Shown here in pieces: positions 1-10,850 of a stretch of 64,000 bases of DNA. The notes beneath the pieces are model-generated. The model searched no databases and was not told the DNA's origin. It saw nothing but the letters and a program-made list of their open reading frames with translations. Where the stretch lies: positions 1 to 64,000 of the forward strand of contig NZ_JABSNM010000012.1 in the NCBI RefSeq assembly GCF_013294065.1, written 5' to 3'. Origin of the DNA: Sphaerotilus uruguayifluvii. GTDB lineage: Bacteria > Pseudomonadota > Gammaproteobacteria > Burkholderiales > Burkholderiaceae_C. Position numbers and translations under genes: made by a program. Numbering within the stretch: position 1 is the stretch's first letter; each line of letters begins with the position of its first letter.

Positions 1-120
1 GCCCTGATCTCGGGCGGCGCCGACACGGCCGACGCCAAGCTCGCCATCATGGAAGAGTGCGGCTTCAAGGTCACCCGCAACCCCTCGGAAATGGGCCGCA
101 TCCTGAAGTCGCTGCTGTAA
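1..120 (+). CDS. sucD: Succinyl-CoA ligase, ADP-forming, alpha subunit (3' end only)
   Basis: The window opens inside a reading frame that ends in TAA at 118-120. The visible 39 residues include GGADTADAK and end EMGRILKSLL, which matches the C-terminal end of the SucD alpha subunit. This subunit carries the phosphohistidine and binds CoA in the succinyl-CoA to succinate step of the TCA cycle. Only the last tenth or so of the protein is present; the start and the usual partner sucB lie outside the window. A strong hairpin follows 25 bp after the stop, so this is probably the last gene of its operon. Confidence 0.88.
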   Translation, partial: ALISGGADTADAKLAIMEECGFKVTRNPSEMGRILKSLL

Positions 121-145
121 GCCGCGATCCTTTCTGCGCATGCAC

Positions 146-175
146 AAAAAGGCCGCCCCGAGGGGCGGCCTTTTT
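146..175. terminator. Bidirectional Rho-independent terminator
   Basis: An 8-bp GC stem (GGCCGCCC, 151-158, with GGGCGGCC, 163-170) closes a CGAG tetraloop. It is flanked by five A on the left and five T on the right, so it reads as an intrinsic terminator on both strands. It sits between the convergent sucD and terC-like genes and would serve both. Confidence 0.9.
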
Positions 176-232
176 CATGGGCCTTGTGATGCTCGTGGAC
201 ACCCGCCTTCGCGGGCGTGGCGGGAGGCGGAA

Positions 233-1201
233 TCAGCCGTTGTCGGCCGGCAGCTTCGGCGCGGTGCGCACGCTCAGCCACATCGTCACCGCCAGGATGC
301 CGATCACGGCACCGAGCGACGCGAACACCGGGATCTTCACGAGGTCGATCAGCAGCATCTTGGTGCCGATGAAGGCCAGGATCACCGCCAGACCGTAGCT
401 CAGCAGGTGGAACTTCGAGGCCATCGCCGCCAGCAGGAAGTACATCGCACGCAGGCCCAGGATCGCGAAGATGTTCGAGGTCAGCACGATGAAGGGGTCG
501 CCGGTGATCGCGAAGATCGCCGGAATCGAGTCGACCGCGAAGATCACGTCGGTGACGCCCACCAGCGCGATGACCAGCAGCAGCGGGGTGGCGATGCGCT
601 TGCCGTTCTCGACGGTGAAGAACTTCTCGCCGTCGAAGCCCTTGCTGACCGGCATCACGCGACGCAGCAGCTTCAGCGCCGGGTTGCTCTCCAGGTCAGG
701 CTCCTGACCGGCCGCCCACCACATCTTGATGCCGGTGATCAGCAGGAAGGCGCCGAAGACGTACAGGATCCAGTGGAACTGCGCGATCAGCCAGGCGCCC
801 ACCAGGATCAGCACCGTGCGCAGCACCATCGCACCGATGATGCCGATCATCAGCACCCGCTTTTGGTACGACGGCGGCACCGCGAAGTAGGTGAAGATCA
901 TCAGGAAGACGAAGATGTTGTCGACCGCGAGCGACTTCTCGATCAGGTAGCCGGTCAGGAACTCGAGCGCGCGCGTGTTGGCGATCTCGGTGCCGTGCTC
1001 GCGCCAGGTGGCCCACCACAGCAGGCCGTTGAAGGCCAGGCTCAAGCCCACCCAGACCAGCGACCAGTTCAGCGCTTCCTTGACGCCCACCTCGTGAGCG
1101 CCCTGCTTGCGCAGCACGACGAAGTCCACGAACAGGGCCAGCAGCACCACCGCCCCGAAGAAGAGCCAGAGCCAGTCCGGCGCCATCGAATTCATCAGCA
1201 T
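233..1201 (-). CDS. TerC/Alx-family integral membrane protein, probable manganese exporter
   Basis: This 322-residue polytopic membrane protein has the TerC family signatures: an acidic membrane motif EKSLAVDNIFVF near residue 95 and FAVDSIPAIFAIT near residue 230. Together these form the conserved metal-binding region. Length matches E. coli Alx (321 residues). Family members such as Alx and YkoY export Mn(II) or help load metal into exoenzymes. I chose the ATG at 1199-1201 because GGAG lies 8 nt upstream; a GTG at 1208-1210 and later ATGs are alternatives. The leader carries a yybP-ykoY riboswitch, which supports a manganese role. Which way manganese moves is inferred from relatives. Confidence 0.88.
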   Translation of the reverse strand: MLMNSMAPDWLWLFFGAVVLLALFVDFVVLRKQGAHEVGVKEALNWSLVWVGLSLAFNGLLWWATWREHGTEIANTRALEFLTGYLIEKSLAVDNIFVFLMIFTYFAVPPSYQKRVLMIGIIGAMVLRTVLILVGAWLIAQFHWILYVFGAFLLITGIKMWWAAGQEPDLESNPALKLLRRVMPVSKGFDGEKFFTVENGKRIATPLLLVIALVGVTDVIFAVDSIPAIFAITGDPFIVLTSNIFAILGLRAMYFLLAAMASKFHLLSYGLAVILAFIGTKMLLIDLVKIPVFASLGAVIGILAVTMWLSVRTAPKLPADNG

Positions 1202-1301
1202 GAACAGCACTCCACAGGTTTCGATCAGGTCGTTCGACGAATGACGAGACTTGGAGCGGCCTTCGGCACGGTCTGCGCGGCCCTGAAGGGCGCTCCGTAC
1301 C

Positions 1302-1437
1302 GAAAGGTCTTGCGACGGACACGCGGCGGGCGCCGCGCGGAACGTCCGTCCGCGAACCCGGGCAAAAGGCGGTCAGGCCCTTTGCCGTACTGACGGGATG
1401 TCGCGATGACCGGGCGGTCACCTGCTACTCCCCTTTC
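1302..1437 (-). promoter_or_regulatory. yybP-ykoY manganese riboswitch
   Basis: Read on the minus strand, the leader begins GAAAGGGGAGTAGC and ends GCAAGACCTTTC. These are the two conserved internal-loop strands of the yybP-ykoY aptamer, and GAAAGG pairs with CCTTTC to form the closing P1 helix. GC-rich helices lie between them. The aptamer ends about 100 nt before the terC-like start codon. Known members bind Mn(II) and switch on Mn-exporter genes of this protein family. Whether control here is by translation or termination cannot be read from the sequence. Confidence 0.88.
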
Positions 1438-1536
1438 GATGCGCGGATTCTGCCGTGAACCGCCTTTTCCCCGCGAACCCTGGGGTTGAACGCGTCGGTA
1501 CCGATGTCTGGCGATGCGTGTATCCTGTCACGCATC

Positions 1537-1893
1537 ATGCTGAAGCTGCTTGCCCGCTGGTTCCTGCTCGCCGCCGCACTGCTGCTGGTGGCCCACCTCT
1601 ATCCGGGCATGGAGGTGCGCGGCTTCGGCGCCGCGCTGGTGGCGGCGCTGATCCTCGGCCTGCTCAACGCGATCGTGCGACCGCTGCTGGTGGTGCTGAC
1701 GCTGCCGGTCACGATCGTGACGCTCGGGCTGTTCCTGTTCATCGTCAACGCGGCGGTGTTCCAGTTCGCCGCCTGGATGGTCGACGGGCTGCAGGTGGCC
1801 GGCTTCGGCGCGGCGCTGATCGCCTCGCTGCTGTACAGCCTGTGCGGCATGGTCATCGACAGCGCGCTGCAGCGGCTGTTCGACGAGGACTGA
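1537..1893 (+). CDS. Small YvlD/phage-holin-superfamily integral membrane protein
   Basis: The 118-residue protein is almost entirely hydrophobic, with about four membrane segments (residues 3-20, 28-48, 50-72 and 85-108). Motifs NAIVRPLL and TLPVTIVTLGLFLFIVNA are typical of the YvlD (DUF360) family of inner-membrane proteins. No biochemical role is established for the family. An in-frame ATG at 1486 would add 17 polar residues. I prefer 1537 because the protein then starts directly with the first membrane segment. A -10-like TATCCT at 1521-1526 lies only 10 nt upstream and there is no Shine-Dalgarno, so the mRNA may be leaderless. Confidence 0.78.
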   Translation: MLKLLARWFLLAAALLLVAHLYPGMEVRGFGAALVAALILGLLNAIVRPLLVVLTLPVTIVTLGLFLFIVNAAVFQFAAWMVDGLQVAGFGAALIASLLYSLCGMVIDSALQRLFDED

Positions 1894-1918
1894 AACATGC
1901 TGCCGTGCGGCACGGCAC

Positions 1919-3508
1919 TCAGTCGTCCTCGCCGCGGCGCTCGCGGTCCATCTCGGCACGGCGCTGCTGCTCCAGCGCCTTCAGCCGCGACTCGATGACG
2001 ATGCCCTCCACCGACTCGACCGCCCCGCTGCCACGCGCCAGACGCTGACCGGCCCGCAGGCGGTCGATCGCGCCGGGAAGATCGCCCAGCGCCGCGCGGG
2101 CTTCGGCCTGGGCGCGCAGCGAGGCCAGCGGCTGGCCGAGCCGTTCGGCCAGCTGCGCCCAGGCCTGCCAGGCACCGGCATCGCCGGGATGGATCGCCAC
2201 CCAGGTCTGCATGTCCTCGCGGGTGCGCGCGGCCAGCGTCACGTCGGACTGCGGCTGCGTCGCCAGCCGGGCCGCCAGCAGCAGGCCCGCACGCGTGCCG
2301 TCGAGCAGGCCGCCGCCGGACAGCACGCTGGCGGCCTGCGCCGGCTGGCCGCGCTCGAGCAGCGATTCGACCTGCAGCACCTGCACCGCACGCTGCACCG
2401 CCGGGCCCTGCGGCGCGGCCAGCGCGCGGGCACGCGCCAGTGCCGCGTCGGCGACCCGCCAGTCCTTCAGCCGGGTCGCGGCCAGCGCGGCCGCGCAGGC
2501 ACTCGACAGCGCCTCGGGCGTGTTCGCCGCCGCGGCCGCGCCGGGAATGCCGCCGCCGGCCAGACGCATCAGCGTCTCGCTGCGGCTGTCCATCAGCGCA
2601 CGCGCACGCCCCTGCATCGCCGCATGCAGCCAGCGCGCCGGCTCCGGCGGCACCGCGCCGGCGCCCGCCGCGCCGCTGGCCACGCCCAGCCGCGAGCGCG
2701 CCTCGGCGATGCGCTCGCTGGTCAGCGGATGGCTGCGCAGATAGGGGAACTGGCCGCCGTCGTTCAGGCGCGAGGCCCCCTGCAGCCGGTCGAACATCAT
2801 CGCCATGCCCGAGGGCGCGAAGCCGGCGGCGTCGAGCACGCCGAAGCCGATGCGGTCGGCCTCGCGCTCCATGTCGCGGGAGAAGTTCAGCTGGCCCTGC
2901 ACCGCGACCGCCTGTCCGCCGGCGATCATCGCGTTGGCCGCGTCGGCGCTGCGCGAGGCGGCCAGGATGCCGACGATCAGCGTGGCCACGCCGAGCATCG
3001 ACTGGCGCCGGTTCGTCGCCACCGAGCGGGCGATGTGGCGCTGCGTGATGTGCGACATCTCGTGCGCCAGCACCGCCGCGAGCTCGTCGCGGCTGCTGGT
3101 CAGCGCGATCAGGCCCAGGTGCACGCCGACATAGCCGCCGGGCAGCGCAAAGGCGTTGATGGTGCGGTCGCGCACCAGGAAGGTCTGCCACGCGAAATGC
3201 TCGCGCTCCTCGTCGGAGAGGTCGCCGCGCGAGCGCGCCGCGACCAGCAGCGGCTGCCACAGGCTGTCGACGTAGTCCTGCAGCAGCGCGTCGTCGATGA
3301 CATCGGGATCGCGCCGGATCTCCTTCATGATGCGCTCGCCCAGGCGCCGCTCGGCGCCGACCGTCAGGTCCTCCGAGGCCGCGTCGCCCAGCGAGGGCAG
3401 CGCCGGCGAGGTGCTCGCGGCATGGGCCGGAGGCAGCGCCGCCATCGGCATCGACAGGCCGAGCAGCAGCGCCAGCAGCGGCGCGCGCATCGAGGACAGC
3501 TCAGGCAT
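1919..3508 (-). CDS. bepA: Periplasmic M48 metalloprotease with TPR region, BepA/YfgC-like
   Basis: The 529-residue protein begins with a signal peptide (about residues 7-30, ending AHA). A gluzincin zinc site HEMSH is at residues 149-153, with a third ligand in READ near 215. The C-terminal half is alanine-rich and helical, consistent with TPR repeats. This matches BepA, which assists or clears stalled outer-membrane barrel proteins at the BAM complex and handles LptD. The start could instead be the second ATG at 3490. It is divergent from moaC. Confidence in the family is high; equivalence to BepA rests on architecture. Confidence 0.86.
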   Translation of the reverse strand: MPELSSMRAPLLALLLGLSMPMAALPPAHAASTSPALPSLGDAASEDLTVGAERRLGERIMKEIRRDPDVIDDALLQDYVDSLWQPLLVAARSRGDLSDEEREHFAWQTFLVRDRTINAFALPGGYVGVHLGLIALTSSRDELAAVLAHEMSHITQRHIARSVATNRRQSMLGVATLIVGILAASRSADAANAMIAGGQAVAVQGQLNFSRDMEREADRIGFGVLDAAGFAPSGMAMMFDRLQGASRLNDGGQFPYLRSHPLTSERIAEARSRLGVASGAAGAGAVPPEPARWLHAAMQGRARALMDSRSETLMRLAGGGIPGAAAAANTPEALSSACAAALAATRLKDWRVADAALARARALAAPQGPAVQRAVQVLQVESLLERGQPAQAASVLSGGGLLDGTRAGLLLAARLATQPQSDVTLAARTREDMQTWVAIHPGDAGAWQAWAQLAERLGQPLASLRAQAEARAALGDLPGAIDRLRAGQRLARGSGAVESVEGIVIESRLKALEQQRRAEMDRERRGEDD

Positions 3509-3600
3509 CGTGGTTCATCTTCGCAGGCTTCGTGGGCTGCGTATCATGCCGCCACGCCACTGCCCGCGTGTATCTCCCTGCTGATCGATTGCGATTGCCG

Positions 3601-4083
3601 ATGAACTCCCCGCTGACCCACTTCGATGCCCACGGCCAGGCCCACATGGTCGACGTGTCCGGCAAGACCCCGACGCACCGCGTCGCCACCGCCACCGGCA
3701 CGATCCGGATGCAGCCCGAGACGCTGGCGCTGATCGCCCGCGGCGAGGCGAAGAAGGGCGACGTGATCGGCATCGCGCGCATCGCCGCGATCCAGGGCGC
3801 CAAGCGCACCGCCGATCTGGTGCCGCTGTGCCATCCGCTGCCGATCACCCGGGTGGCGGTCGACTTCCGCCTCGACGAGGCCGCCTCGGCGGTGCACTGC
3901 GAGGCCACCGTCGAGACGCTGGGCCGCACCGGCGTCGAGATGGAGGCGCTGACCGCCGTCCAGGTCGGCCTGCTGACCATCTACGACATGTGCAAGGCCG
4001 CCGAGAAGGGCATGGTCATGACCGACATCCGCCTGCTCGAGAAGCGCGGCGGCAAGTCCGGCGACTGGCTCGCTCAGGGCTGA
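3601..4083 (+). CDS. moaC: Cyclic pyranopterin monophosphate synthase MoaC
   Basis: This 160-residue protein converts the MoaA product 3',8-cyclo-7,8-dihydro-GTP to cyclic pyranopterin monophosphate in molybdenum cofactor synthesis. The motif [10 protein letters not shown] (residues 74-83), the segment GVEMEAL and the catalytic region [11 protein letters not shown] (Asp129, Lys132) are all present. The usual family length is about 160, so the ATG at 3601 is right and the 23 upstream in-frame residues are not part of the protein. It stands alone without other moa genes. Its 3' end overlaps the convergent oligosaccharyltransferase gene by 10 bp. Confidence 0.95.
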   Translation: MNSPLTHFDAHGQAHMVDVSGKTPTHRVATATGTIRMQPETLALIARGEAKKGDVIGIARIAAIQGAKRTADLVPLCHPLPITRVAVDFRLDEAASAVHCEATVETLGRTGVEMEALTAVQVGLLTIYDMCKAAEKGMVMTDIRLLEKRGGKSGDWLAQG

Positions 4084-5834
4084 GGCTTCAGCAGCTCGGC
4101 CGGCAGCGCCGGATCGGGCCGGCACTGGAAGGGCAGCTCGGCGCCCCGGCGCGGCGGCTGATCGCAGACCGAGAAGAACTCGCTCGACATCGGATTGCGA
4201 AACTCGCGCAGCCGCGCCGCGACATGCGCGGCCCGCGCCGTCTCGCCGCGACCGGCCAGCGCCTTCGCGTAGGCGATCATCAGCCGGGTGTCGGCGAGGT
4301 GGTAGAGCGGCCGCTCGAAGGAGTCGAAGACCTCCTCGGGCGACCGGGCCATCGTCGCGCGGGCGTAGTCGGCGTGGTGGCCCCACAGGACGCTGCGCCG
4401 GCCGCGCTCGATGCGCTCCGACAGCGGCTGCACCTCGCCGAAGGACAGGTCGGGCTCGAAGATCACCGCCACCGTCCAGTACTCGACCGTCGACCAGACC
4501 GAGGCGACCAGCGCGAACGAGCCGGCCACGCTCCACACCCAGGGCCACAGCCACGCAGCCCAGCGCGCGGCGCGCGGCTCGCCCTGCGGCACCGGCACGC
4601 TGCCGCTCAGCCAGCCGGCGATCATCATCGCCGGCAGCAGGAAATAGACGTACCACAGCGGGTACTCGAGCAGGCTGTGCACGCCGACCATCACCAGCAT
4701 GAACAGCGCGGTGCGGGCGCCGCGGGCGCGTTCCTCGTCCTCGCCGCCCAGCGCGGCGCGGGCACGCCAGCCGGCCCAGGCGGTGCCCAGCAGCACCGCG
4801 AGCGTCAGCGGCACCCCGGACTCGACCGCCAGCTGCAGCGGCAGGCTGTGGCAATGGTCGAAGAAGGACACCGGCCGCCCCGGGAAGGGCGTCATCGACC
4901 AGACGAAGTTGAACGCGCCGACGCCGGTGCCGGTCCACGGCCGCGCCTCGATCATCGCCAGCGTGTTGGCCCAGATGCGTCCGCGCGAGCTGCTGGCGTC
5001 GCCGTGCAGCGTCTTCTTGATCTGGTCGTCGCCGTAGTACATGACGCCGTGGGCCGACAGCCACTGCTCCAGGCCGATCCAGCTCAGCGCGTACAGCGGC
5101 ACCATCGCCACCAGCAGCCAGCGCACCGGGCGCGGCAGGCGAGCGTCGAGCAGCCCCCACAGCGCCAGCAGGCCGACGCCGACCATGCCGGTGCGCGAGG
5201 CGGTCATCGCCACGCCGAAGACCAGCGTCGACACCACCGCGGCCAGCATGGCCACCGGACGGCGCTCGCGCACCGACAGCCACACCGCCGCCGCCACCGC
5301 CCACAGCAGCAGCGTCGAGAGCTGGTTGGGCTGGCGCATGTTGCCGATCGCGCGGCCCGGCGTCGTCGGAAAGGCGACCCAGCGGCCGTCGGCCATCTGC
5401 GGCGCGAACACCTGGACCAGGCCGACGACGACGCTGAGCAGGCCCGACACCAGCAGCGCGGTCATCAGCGGCTCGACCCAGGCCTGGCCGCGGCCGTCGC
5501 GCACCGCCTGCGCGACCGCATGCATCAGCGCACCCCCGAGCACCAGGCAGGCCAGCACCGGCAGCCGCTGGCCCCAGGGCGCCCCGGGCATCGCGGTGGC
5601 CGCCACCAGCAGCGCGCCGACGCCCAGCAGCCAGCGCGTGGCCGCCGAGGCGGGCGTGTCCACCCGGGTGTTGAGCCCCCACACCATCAGCCACAGCCCG
5701 CAGCCGCCGAACGAGACGACCTGGTTGAAGTAGGTCGAGGTCGGCGGCGCGCTGCCGGCCAGCAGGAAAGGCAGCGCGACGGCCAGGAAGGCCAGCGGAA
5801 CGAAGGGACTCGGGTCGGAGGAGGACGACGTCAT
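4074..5834 (-). CDS. Wzy_C/PglL-type O-antigen ligase or pilin O-oligosaccharyltransferase
   Basis: The protein has 586 residues with about a dozen predicted membrane segments and a soluble C-terminal third. The large periplasmic loop holds a [14 protein letters not shown] stretch and a [15 protein letters not shown] segment. The latter is the H-x-H...E-x-G type motif of the Wzy_C superfamily, which covers O-antigen ligases, PglL and TfpO. It lies directly downstream of two pilA genes on the same strand, the usual place for a pilin glycosyltransferase. I therefore favour O-glycosylation of pilin, though this function is inferred. The ATG at 5832-5834 follows a -10-like TATCAT by 9 nt and has no Shine-Dalgarno. 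Confidence 0.78.
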   Translation of the reverse strand: MTSSSSDPSPFVPLAFLAVALPFLLAGSAPPTSTYFNQVVSFGGCGLWLMVWGLNTRVDTPASAATRWLLGVGALLVAATAMPGAPWGQRLPVLACLVLGGALMHAVAQAVRDGRGQAWVEPLMTALLVSGLLSVVVGLVQVFAPQMADGRWVAFPTTPGRAIGNMRQPNQLSTLLLWAVAAAVWLSVRERRPVAMLAAVVSTLVFGVAMTASRTGMVGVGLLALWGLLDARLPRPVRWLLVAMVPLYALSWIGLEQWLSAHGVMYYGDDQIKKTLHGDASSSRGRIWANTLAMIEARPWTGTGVGAFNFVWSMTPFPGRPVSFFDHCHSLPLQLAVESGVPLTLAVLLGTAWAGWRARAALGGEDEERARGARTALFMLVMVGVHSLLEYPLWYVYFLLPAMMIAGWLSGSVPVPQGEPRAARWAAWLWPWVWSVAGSFALVASVWSTVEYWTVAVIFEPDLSFGEVQPLSERIERGRRSVLWGHHADYARATMARSPEEVFDSFERPLYHLADTRLMIAYAKALAGRGETARAAHVAARLREFRNPMSSEFFSVCDQPPRRGAELPFQCRPDPALPAELLKPQP

Positions 5835-5892
5835 GGCGGGCCGATGATAGCGAGCCGCCCCGCCCTCCCCGCTGACCGTGCCCCTGAAACGA

Positions 5893-5916
5893 CAGATGCG
5901 CCCGGAGGCGCATCTG
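5893..5916 (-). terminator. Hairpin terminator candidate after pilA copy 1
   Basis: On the minus strand a 10-bp perfect stem (CAGATGCGCC with GGCGCATCTG, loop TCCG) lies 35 bp after the pilA stop. The following TCGTTTC is only weakly T-rich. It may end most pilin transcripts while letting some read into the downstream oligosaccharyltransferase gene. Confidence 0.5.
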
Positions 5917-5950
5917 CATCTGTCAGTTCGGCCGAATTGTGCCAGTGCGA

Positions 5951-6469
<519 letters not shown>

Positions 6470-6898
6470 TCAGGAATTCTTGCGGCAGTTCGACGGAACG
6501 AACTTGTTCTTGGCTGCATCTGTGACTTGGCAGGCCCAAGCAACTGGTCCGCCAGAACTGACGCTCGGCGTCAGGGTCAGAGCCACCGACTGAGCAGTCG
6601 GTTGCATCGTCACAGTGATCGCCCCTGTGGTGTCATCACAGGCCAGCGTCTTCACCTGCCCGCCGACATTGGTGTTCACGCCCGAGCAGTTGCCGGTCGC
6701 ATTGATCGTGCCGCCGTTGCTGGAAATATTTTCCGACACCGTCGTCTTGGCACCGGAGGCCAGACCCAGGCCTTCCGAGACCTTCGCGCGGACCGTGTAG
6801 TCCTGGTAGGCCGGCAGCGCCACCGCGGCCAGGATGCCGATGATCGCCACGACGATCATCAGTTCGATCAGGGTAAAACCTTGTTGCACGCGCTTCAT
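6470..6898 (-). CDS. pilA: Type IV major pilin PilA, copy 2 (promoter-proximal copy)
   Basis: This 142-residue prepilin has leader MKRVQQG, the GFTLIEL cleavage site and mature Glu5. Its C-terminal disulfide loop ends [10 protein letters not shown]. The terminal serine is shared with copy 1. The start is fixed by a strong GGAGGATCC Shine-Dalgarno. A sigma-54 promoter lies 39 bp upstream of the start codon, so this copy is the first gene of the pilin transcript. PilA polymers form the type IV pilus used for twitching, adhesion and DNA uptake. The two copies differ mainly in residues 60-110, the exposed part of the fibre. Confidence 0.93.
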   Translation of the reverse strand: MKRVQQGFTLIELMIVVAIIGILAAVALPAYQDYTVRAKVSEGLGLASGAKTTVSENISSNGGTINATGNCSGVNTNVGGQVKTLACDDTTGAITVTMQPTAQSVALTLTPSVSSGGPVAWACQVTDAAKNKFVPSNCRKNS

Positions 6899-6936
6899 GG
6901 AAGGATCCTCCGTTGACTGTAGACGGAGCAGCAATG

Positions 6937-6952
6937 TGCAGACTCCGTGCCA
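6937..6952 (-). promoter_or_regulatory. Sigma-54 (RpoN) promoter of pilA
   Basis: The minus strand reads TGGCACGGAGTCTGCA. The -24 GG and -12 GC are separated by exactly 10 nt, as required for RpoN. This places transcription start near 6926, about 28 nt before the pilA ATG. In relatives pilA is activated by the PilS/PilR two-component system at a promoter of this type. Confidence 0.9.
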
Positions 6953-6981
6953 GCCTTCAAAGCGGCAACAACCGGGGGCTG

Positions 6982-6999
6982 GAGCCGCTGATGCGGCTC
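6982..6999. repeat. Short dyad upstream of the pilA promoter
   Basis: GAGCCGC (6982-6988) and GCGGCTC (6993-6999) form a perfect 7-bp inverted repeat around TGAT. It lies between the sigma-54 promoter and the large palindrome. No T-run follows, so it is not an obvious terminator. It may be an integration-host-factor-free bend or an operator. Confidence 0.5.
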
Positions 7000-7005
7000 A
7001 TGGAC

Positions 7006-7052
7006 TGACATTTCTTGGCCGATCGGGTCGACCCGGCGGCCAAGAAATGTCA
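7006..7052. repeat. 47-bp palindromic element, candidate PilR-type activator site
   Basis: Fifteen-base arms TGACATTTCTTGGCC (7006-7020) and GGCCAAGAAATGTCA (7038-7052) are perfect inverted repeats. The 17-bp centre contains a further 12-bp palindrome, CGGGTCGACCCG. The element sits about 80-126 bp upstream of the predicted sigma-54 start site, the usual position for an enhancer-binding protein. The TGTC/TGACA ends resemble the TGTC-containing boxes described for PilR. Function is inferred. Confidence 0.65.
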
Positions 7053-7087
7053 ACCCGTGCGGGGTCGGGACAAGATTTGTCACCCGG
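7041..7087. repeat. Direct repeats with 30-bp period upstream of pilA
   Basis: CAAGAAATGTCAACCCG (7041-7057) is repeated with few changes as CAAGATTTGTCACCCGG (7071-7087), exactly 30 bp later, about three helical turns. The first copy is also the right arm of the adjacent palindrome. The region thus holds three copies of a CAAGAAATGTCA-like box, one of them inverted. Confidence 0.65.
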
Positions 7088-7144
7088 TCGCGGGGGAGCG
7101 ACCCGCCATCGTGTCCGGCTTCACGTTCAACTGCTTGCAAAAAT

Positions 7145-7175
7145 GAAAAAAGGGTGGCTTGACAGCCACCCTTTC
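7145..7175 (-). terminator. Rho-independent terminator of groES-groEL
   Basis: Read on the minus strand, AAGGGTGGCT and AGCCACCCTT form a stem around a 4-nt loop and are followed by a six-T run. It begins about 30 bp after the groEL stop codon. Confidence 0.9.
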
Positions 7176-7204
7176 TTGTCGAGCTCAGGTCAGGCTCGGC
7201 AGGA

Positions 7205-8851
<1,647 letters not shown>

Positions 8852-8917
8852 CTAACTCCGAATACTTGAAATCTTGGGATGGGGGGAGATGTGCGGGAGA
8901 AGGCGCCTGACGGCGGC

Positions 8918-9208
8918 TTACTTCTCGACCACGGCGAAGAGGTCCTCTTCGCGCATCACCAGCAGCTCGTTGCCGTCGACCTTGACGGTCTGGCCGCTGT
9001 ACTTGCCGAACAGCACGCGGTCGCCGACCTTGACGTTCAGCGCGACGAAGTCACCCTTGTCGTTGCGCTTGCCCGGGCCGACGGCCAGCACTTCACCCTG
9101 GTCCGGCTTCTCGGCAGCGTTGTCCGGGATGATGATGCCCAGAGCGGTCTTGGTCTCGTTTTCCAGACGCTTGACGATCACGCGGTCGTGCAGGGGACGA
9201 AGGTTCAT
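8918..9208 (-). CDS. groS: 10-kDa co-chaperonin GroES
   Basis: The 96-residue protein begins [14 protein letters not shown] and has the full beta-barrel family sequence. This includes the mobile-loop region [14 protein letters not shown] (about residues 17-31) that docks on GroEL. It is first in the operon. The mRNA leader contains a CIRCE inverted repeat, so expression should be repressed by HrcA and released on heat shock. Confidence 0.98.
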   Translation of the reverse strand: MNLRPLHDRVIVKRLENETKTALGIIIPDNAAEKPDQGEVLAVGPGKRNDKGDFVALNVKVGDRVLFGKYSGQTVKVDGNELLVMREEDLFAVVEK

Positions 9209-9284
9209 GGCGACTCCTAGAAACAGAGCTTGGATCGGACAGAAGATGAGGTGGGGTCCCGGCGATCAGGGACCGCCGGGATCA

Positions 9285-9311
9285 CTAGCACTCACCACTG
9301 GCGAGTGCTAA
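9285..9311. promoter_or_regulatory. CIRCE operator (HrcA binding site)
   Basis: CTAGCACTC and GAGTGCTAA are separated by exactly 9 nt, one base off the consensus TTAGCACTC-N9-GAGTGCTAA. It lies just downstream of the groES -10 box, inside the transcribed leader, so bound HrcA would block transcription. Confidence 0.95.
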
Positions 9312-9319
9312 CGGAACTG

Positions 9320-9347
9320 ATTATAGGAACGCGATCGCGGCTTTCAA
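9320..9347 (-). promoter_or_regulatory. Sigma-70 promoter of groES-groEL
   Basis: On the minus strand, TTGAAA and a perfect TATAAT are separated by 16 nt, just upstream of the CIRCE element. The -35 can also be read CTTGAAA, as in heat-shock sigma-32 promoters, but no CCCCAT-type -10 is present. Heat regulation is therefore most simply by HrcA. Confidence 0.85.
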
Positions 9348-9439
9348 GAGGGGGTGCCCCCAGAAACCCCACGGAAACCCGTTACGCTCGAGGGGCAGTA
9401 CTCGCCCGCCCGTCCACTTCTGCCGATTCCGAGCCCGCG

Positions 9440-10780
9440 ATGACCGACGCTCCCCCGCCCTCCTCCGCACGCAGCGCGCTGCCGCCCGACGACACGCAGC
9501 GCGCGCTGCTGCACAACGAGGTCCACGCCCGCCCGACCGCGCGCATCCGCCTGCCGGCGCTGGTCGTCTATGTCGCGGTGCTCAACGAGGGCATCAGCCG
9601 CGAGCAGGAGCTGGCGCACCTGCGCCTGCTGCCGGGCCAGCAGGACCTGCCGCCGGAGGCGCTGCGCGACCACTTCGTGCGCCTGCGCCTGGGGAACTGC
9701 ACGCTGAAGTGGGAGCGCCACAGCGAGTTCACCCGCTACTCGATCGTGCAGGCCCTGCCCGAAGGCGCCGGCCTGGAGGCCGAGAATCCGGCGCTGGACA
9801 CGCTGGCGATCGACCCGGCCTGGCTGGCGGCGATTCCCGGACGCACCATCACCGCGATCAAGCTGGCGATGGTCATCGGCGACATCGCCAACGCGCCGGA
9901 AGCCGCCAGGCGCGGCCAGCGCTGGCTGGGCGGCCGCAGCGTGGTGGCCTCGATCATGGGGACCTACGGCCACTCGATCGCGGTGACCTCGTTCCGGCTG
10001 CGCGAAGACGGCTTCGAGCACATGCTGGTGATCGCGCCGGAGCGCACCACCGAGACGCGCGCGGGCCGCATCTCGCAGCGCCTGCTCGAGCTGGAGACCT
10101 ACCGGATGATGGCGCTGCGCGGGCTGCCCGCGGCCAAGGCGCTGTCGCCGATGCTGGCCGAGGCCGAGTCGCGGCTGGCCGAGATCACCGCGCGACTCGA
10201 GAACAAGGCCGCCACCGACCAGGAGCTGCTCGACACGCTGGTGGCGCTGGCCGCGCGGGTCGAGCGCGCCACCGCCGAGAACCAGTACCGCTTCGCCGCG
10301 ACCCAGGCCTATGACGCCATCGTCAGCCAGCGCATCCAGGAGCTGCGCGAGAAGCCGATCTCCGGCACGCAGACGATCAGCGAGTTCATGCAGCGCCGGG
10401 TCTCGCCCGCCATCCACACCGTCGCGGCGATCTCGCAGCGCCTGGGCGGGCTGTCGCAGCGCATCGAGCGCACCAGCGCGCTGCTGCGCACCCGCGTCGA
10501 CATCGCCACCGAGGCGCAGAACCAGGAGCTGCTGGCGCAGCTCACCCGCGGCCAGGACCTGCAGCTGCGCATGCAGATGACGGTGGAGGGGCTGTCGATC
10601 GCGGCGATCTCGTACTACGTGATGAGCCTGATCTACTACGGCGCCAAGGCGATCAAGGTCGCCGGCGCGCCGATCAGCCCGGAGCTGGTCGCCGGTGCGC
10701 TGATCCCGGCGGTGCTGTGGGGCGTGTGGCGCACCAACCGGCGCATCCACGAGAAGCTCCACGCCGAGCAAGGTCACTGA
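9440..10780 (+). CDS. DUF3422 family membrane-anchored protein
   Basis: The 446-residue protein matches the DUF3422 family, with the conserved N-terminal segment LLHNEVHARP. Residues 200-330 are helical and partly coiled-coil, and a hydrophobic C-terminal pair of segments (about 385-405 and 415-435) suggests a membrane anchor. Family function is unknown. The ATG at 9440 starts the conserved part; the longer in-frame extension crosses the groES promoter and CIRCE element on the other strand and is unlikely to be coding. Confidence 0.8.
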   Translation: MTDAPPPSSARSALPPDDTQRALLHNEVHARPTARIRLPALVVYVAVLNEGISREQELAHLRLLPGQQDLPPEALRDHFVRLRLGNCTLKWERHSEFTRYSIVQALPEGAGLEAENPALDTLAIDPAWLAAIPGRTITAIKLAMVIGDIANAPEAARRGQRWLGGRSVVASIMGTYGHSIAVTSFRLREDGFEHMLVIAPERTTETRAGRISQRLLELETYRMMALRGLPAAKALSPMLAEAESRLAEITARLENKAATDQELLDTLVALAARVERATAENQYRFAATQAYDAIVSQRIQELREKPISGTQTISEFMQRRVSPAIHTVAAISQRLGGLSQRIERTSALLRTRVDIATEAQNQELLAQLTRGQDLQLRMQMTVEGLSIAAISYYVMSLIYYGAKAIKVAGAPISPELVAGALIPAVLWGVWRTNRRIHEKLHAEQGH

Positions 10781-10850
10781 AAAGACGCCGACGCACAATC
10801 GCCGGCCCTCACCTTTCCCCGTCCCACCCACGACACGAGGAGACTCGCCG

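Noticed and set aside
140..1393. A 417-codon plus-strand ORF
   Set aside because: It runs antisense through the TerC-like gene and the riboswitch, and its composition is dominated by Arg, Gln, His and Asp.
6970..7090. Palindromes upstream of pilA as an insertion sequence or CRISPR remnant
   Set aside because: There is no transposase, no target duplication and no regular repeat-spacer array; position fits promoter control better.
6895..7140. An 81-codon minus-strand ORF upstream of pilA
   Set aside because: It spans the sigma-54 promoter and the repeat array. Its sequence shows no domain, and codon pattern follows the palindromes rather than a protein.
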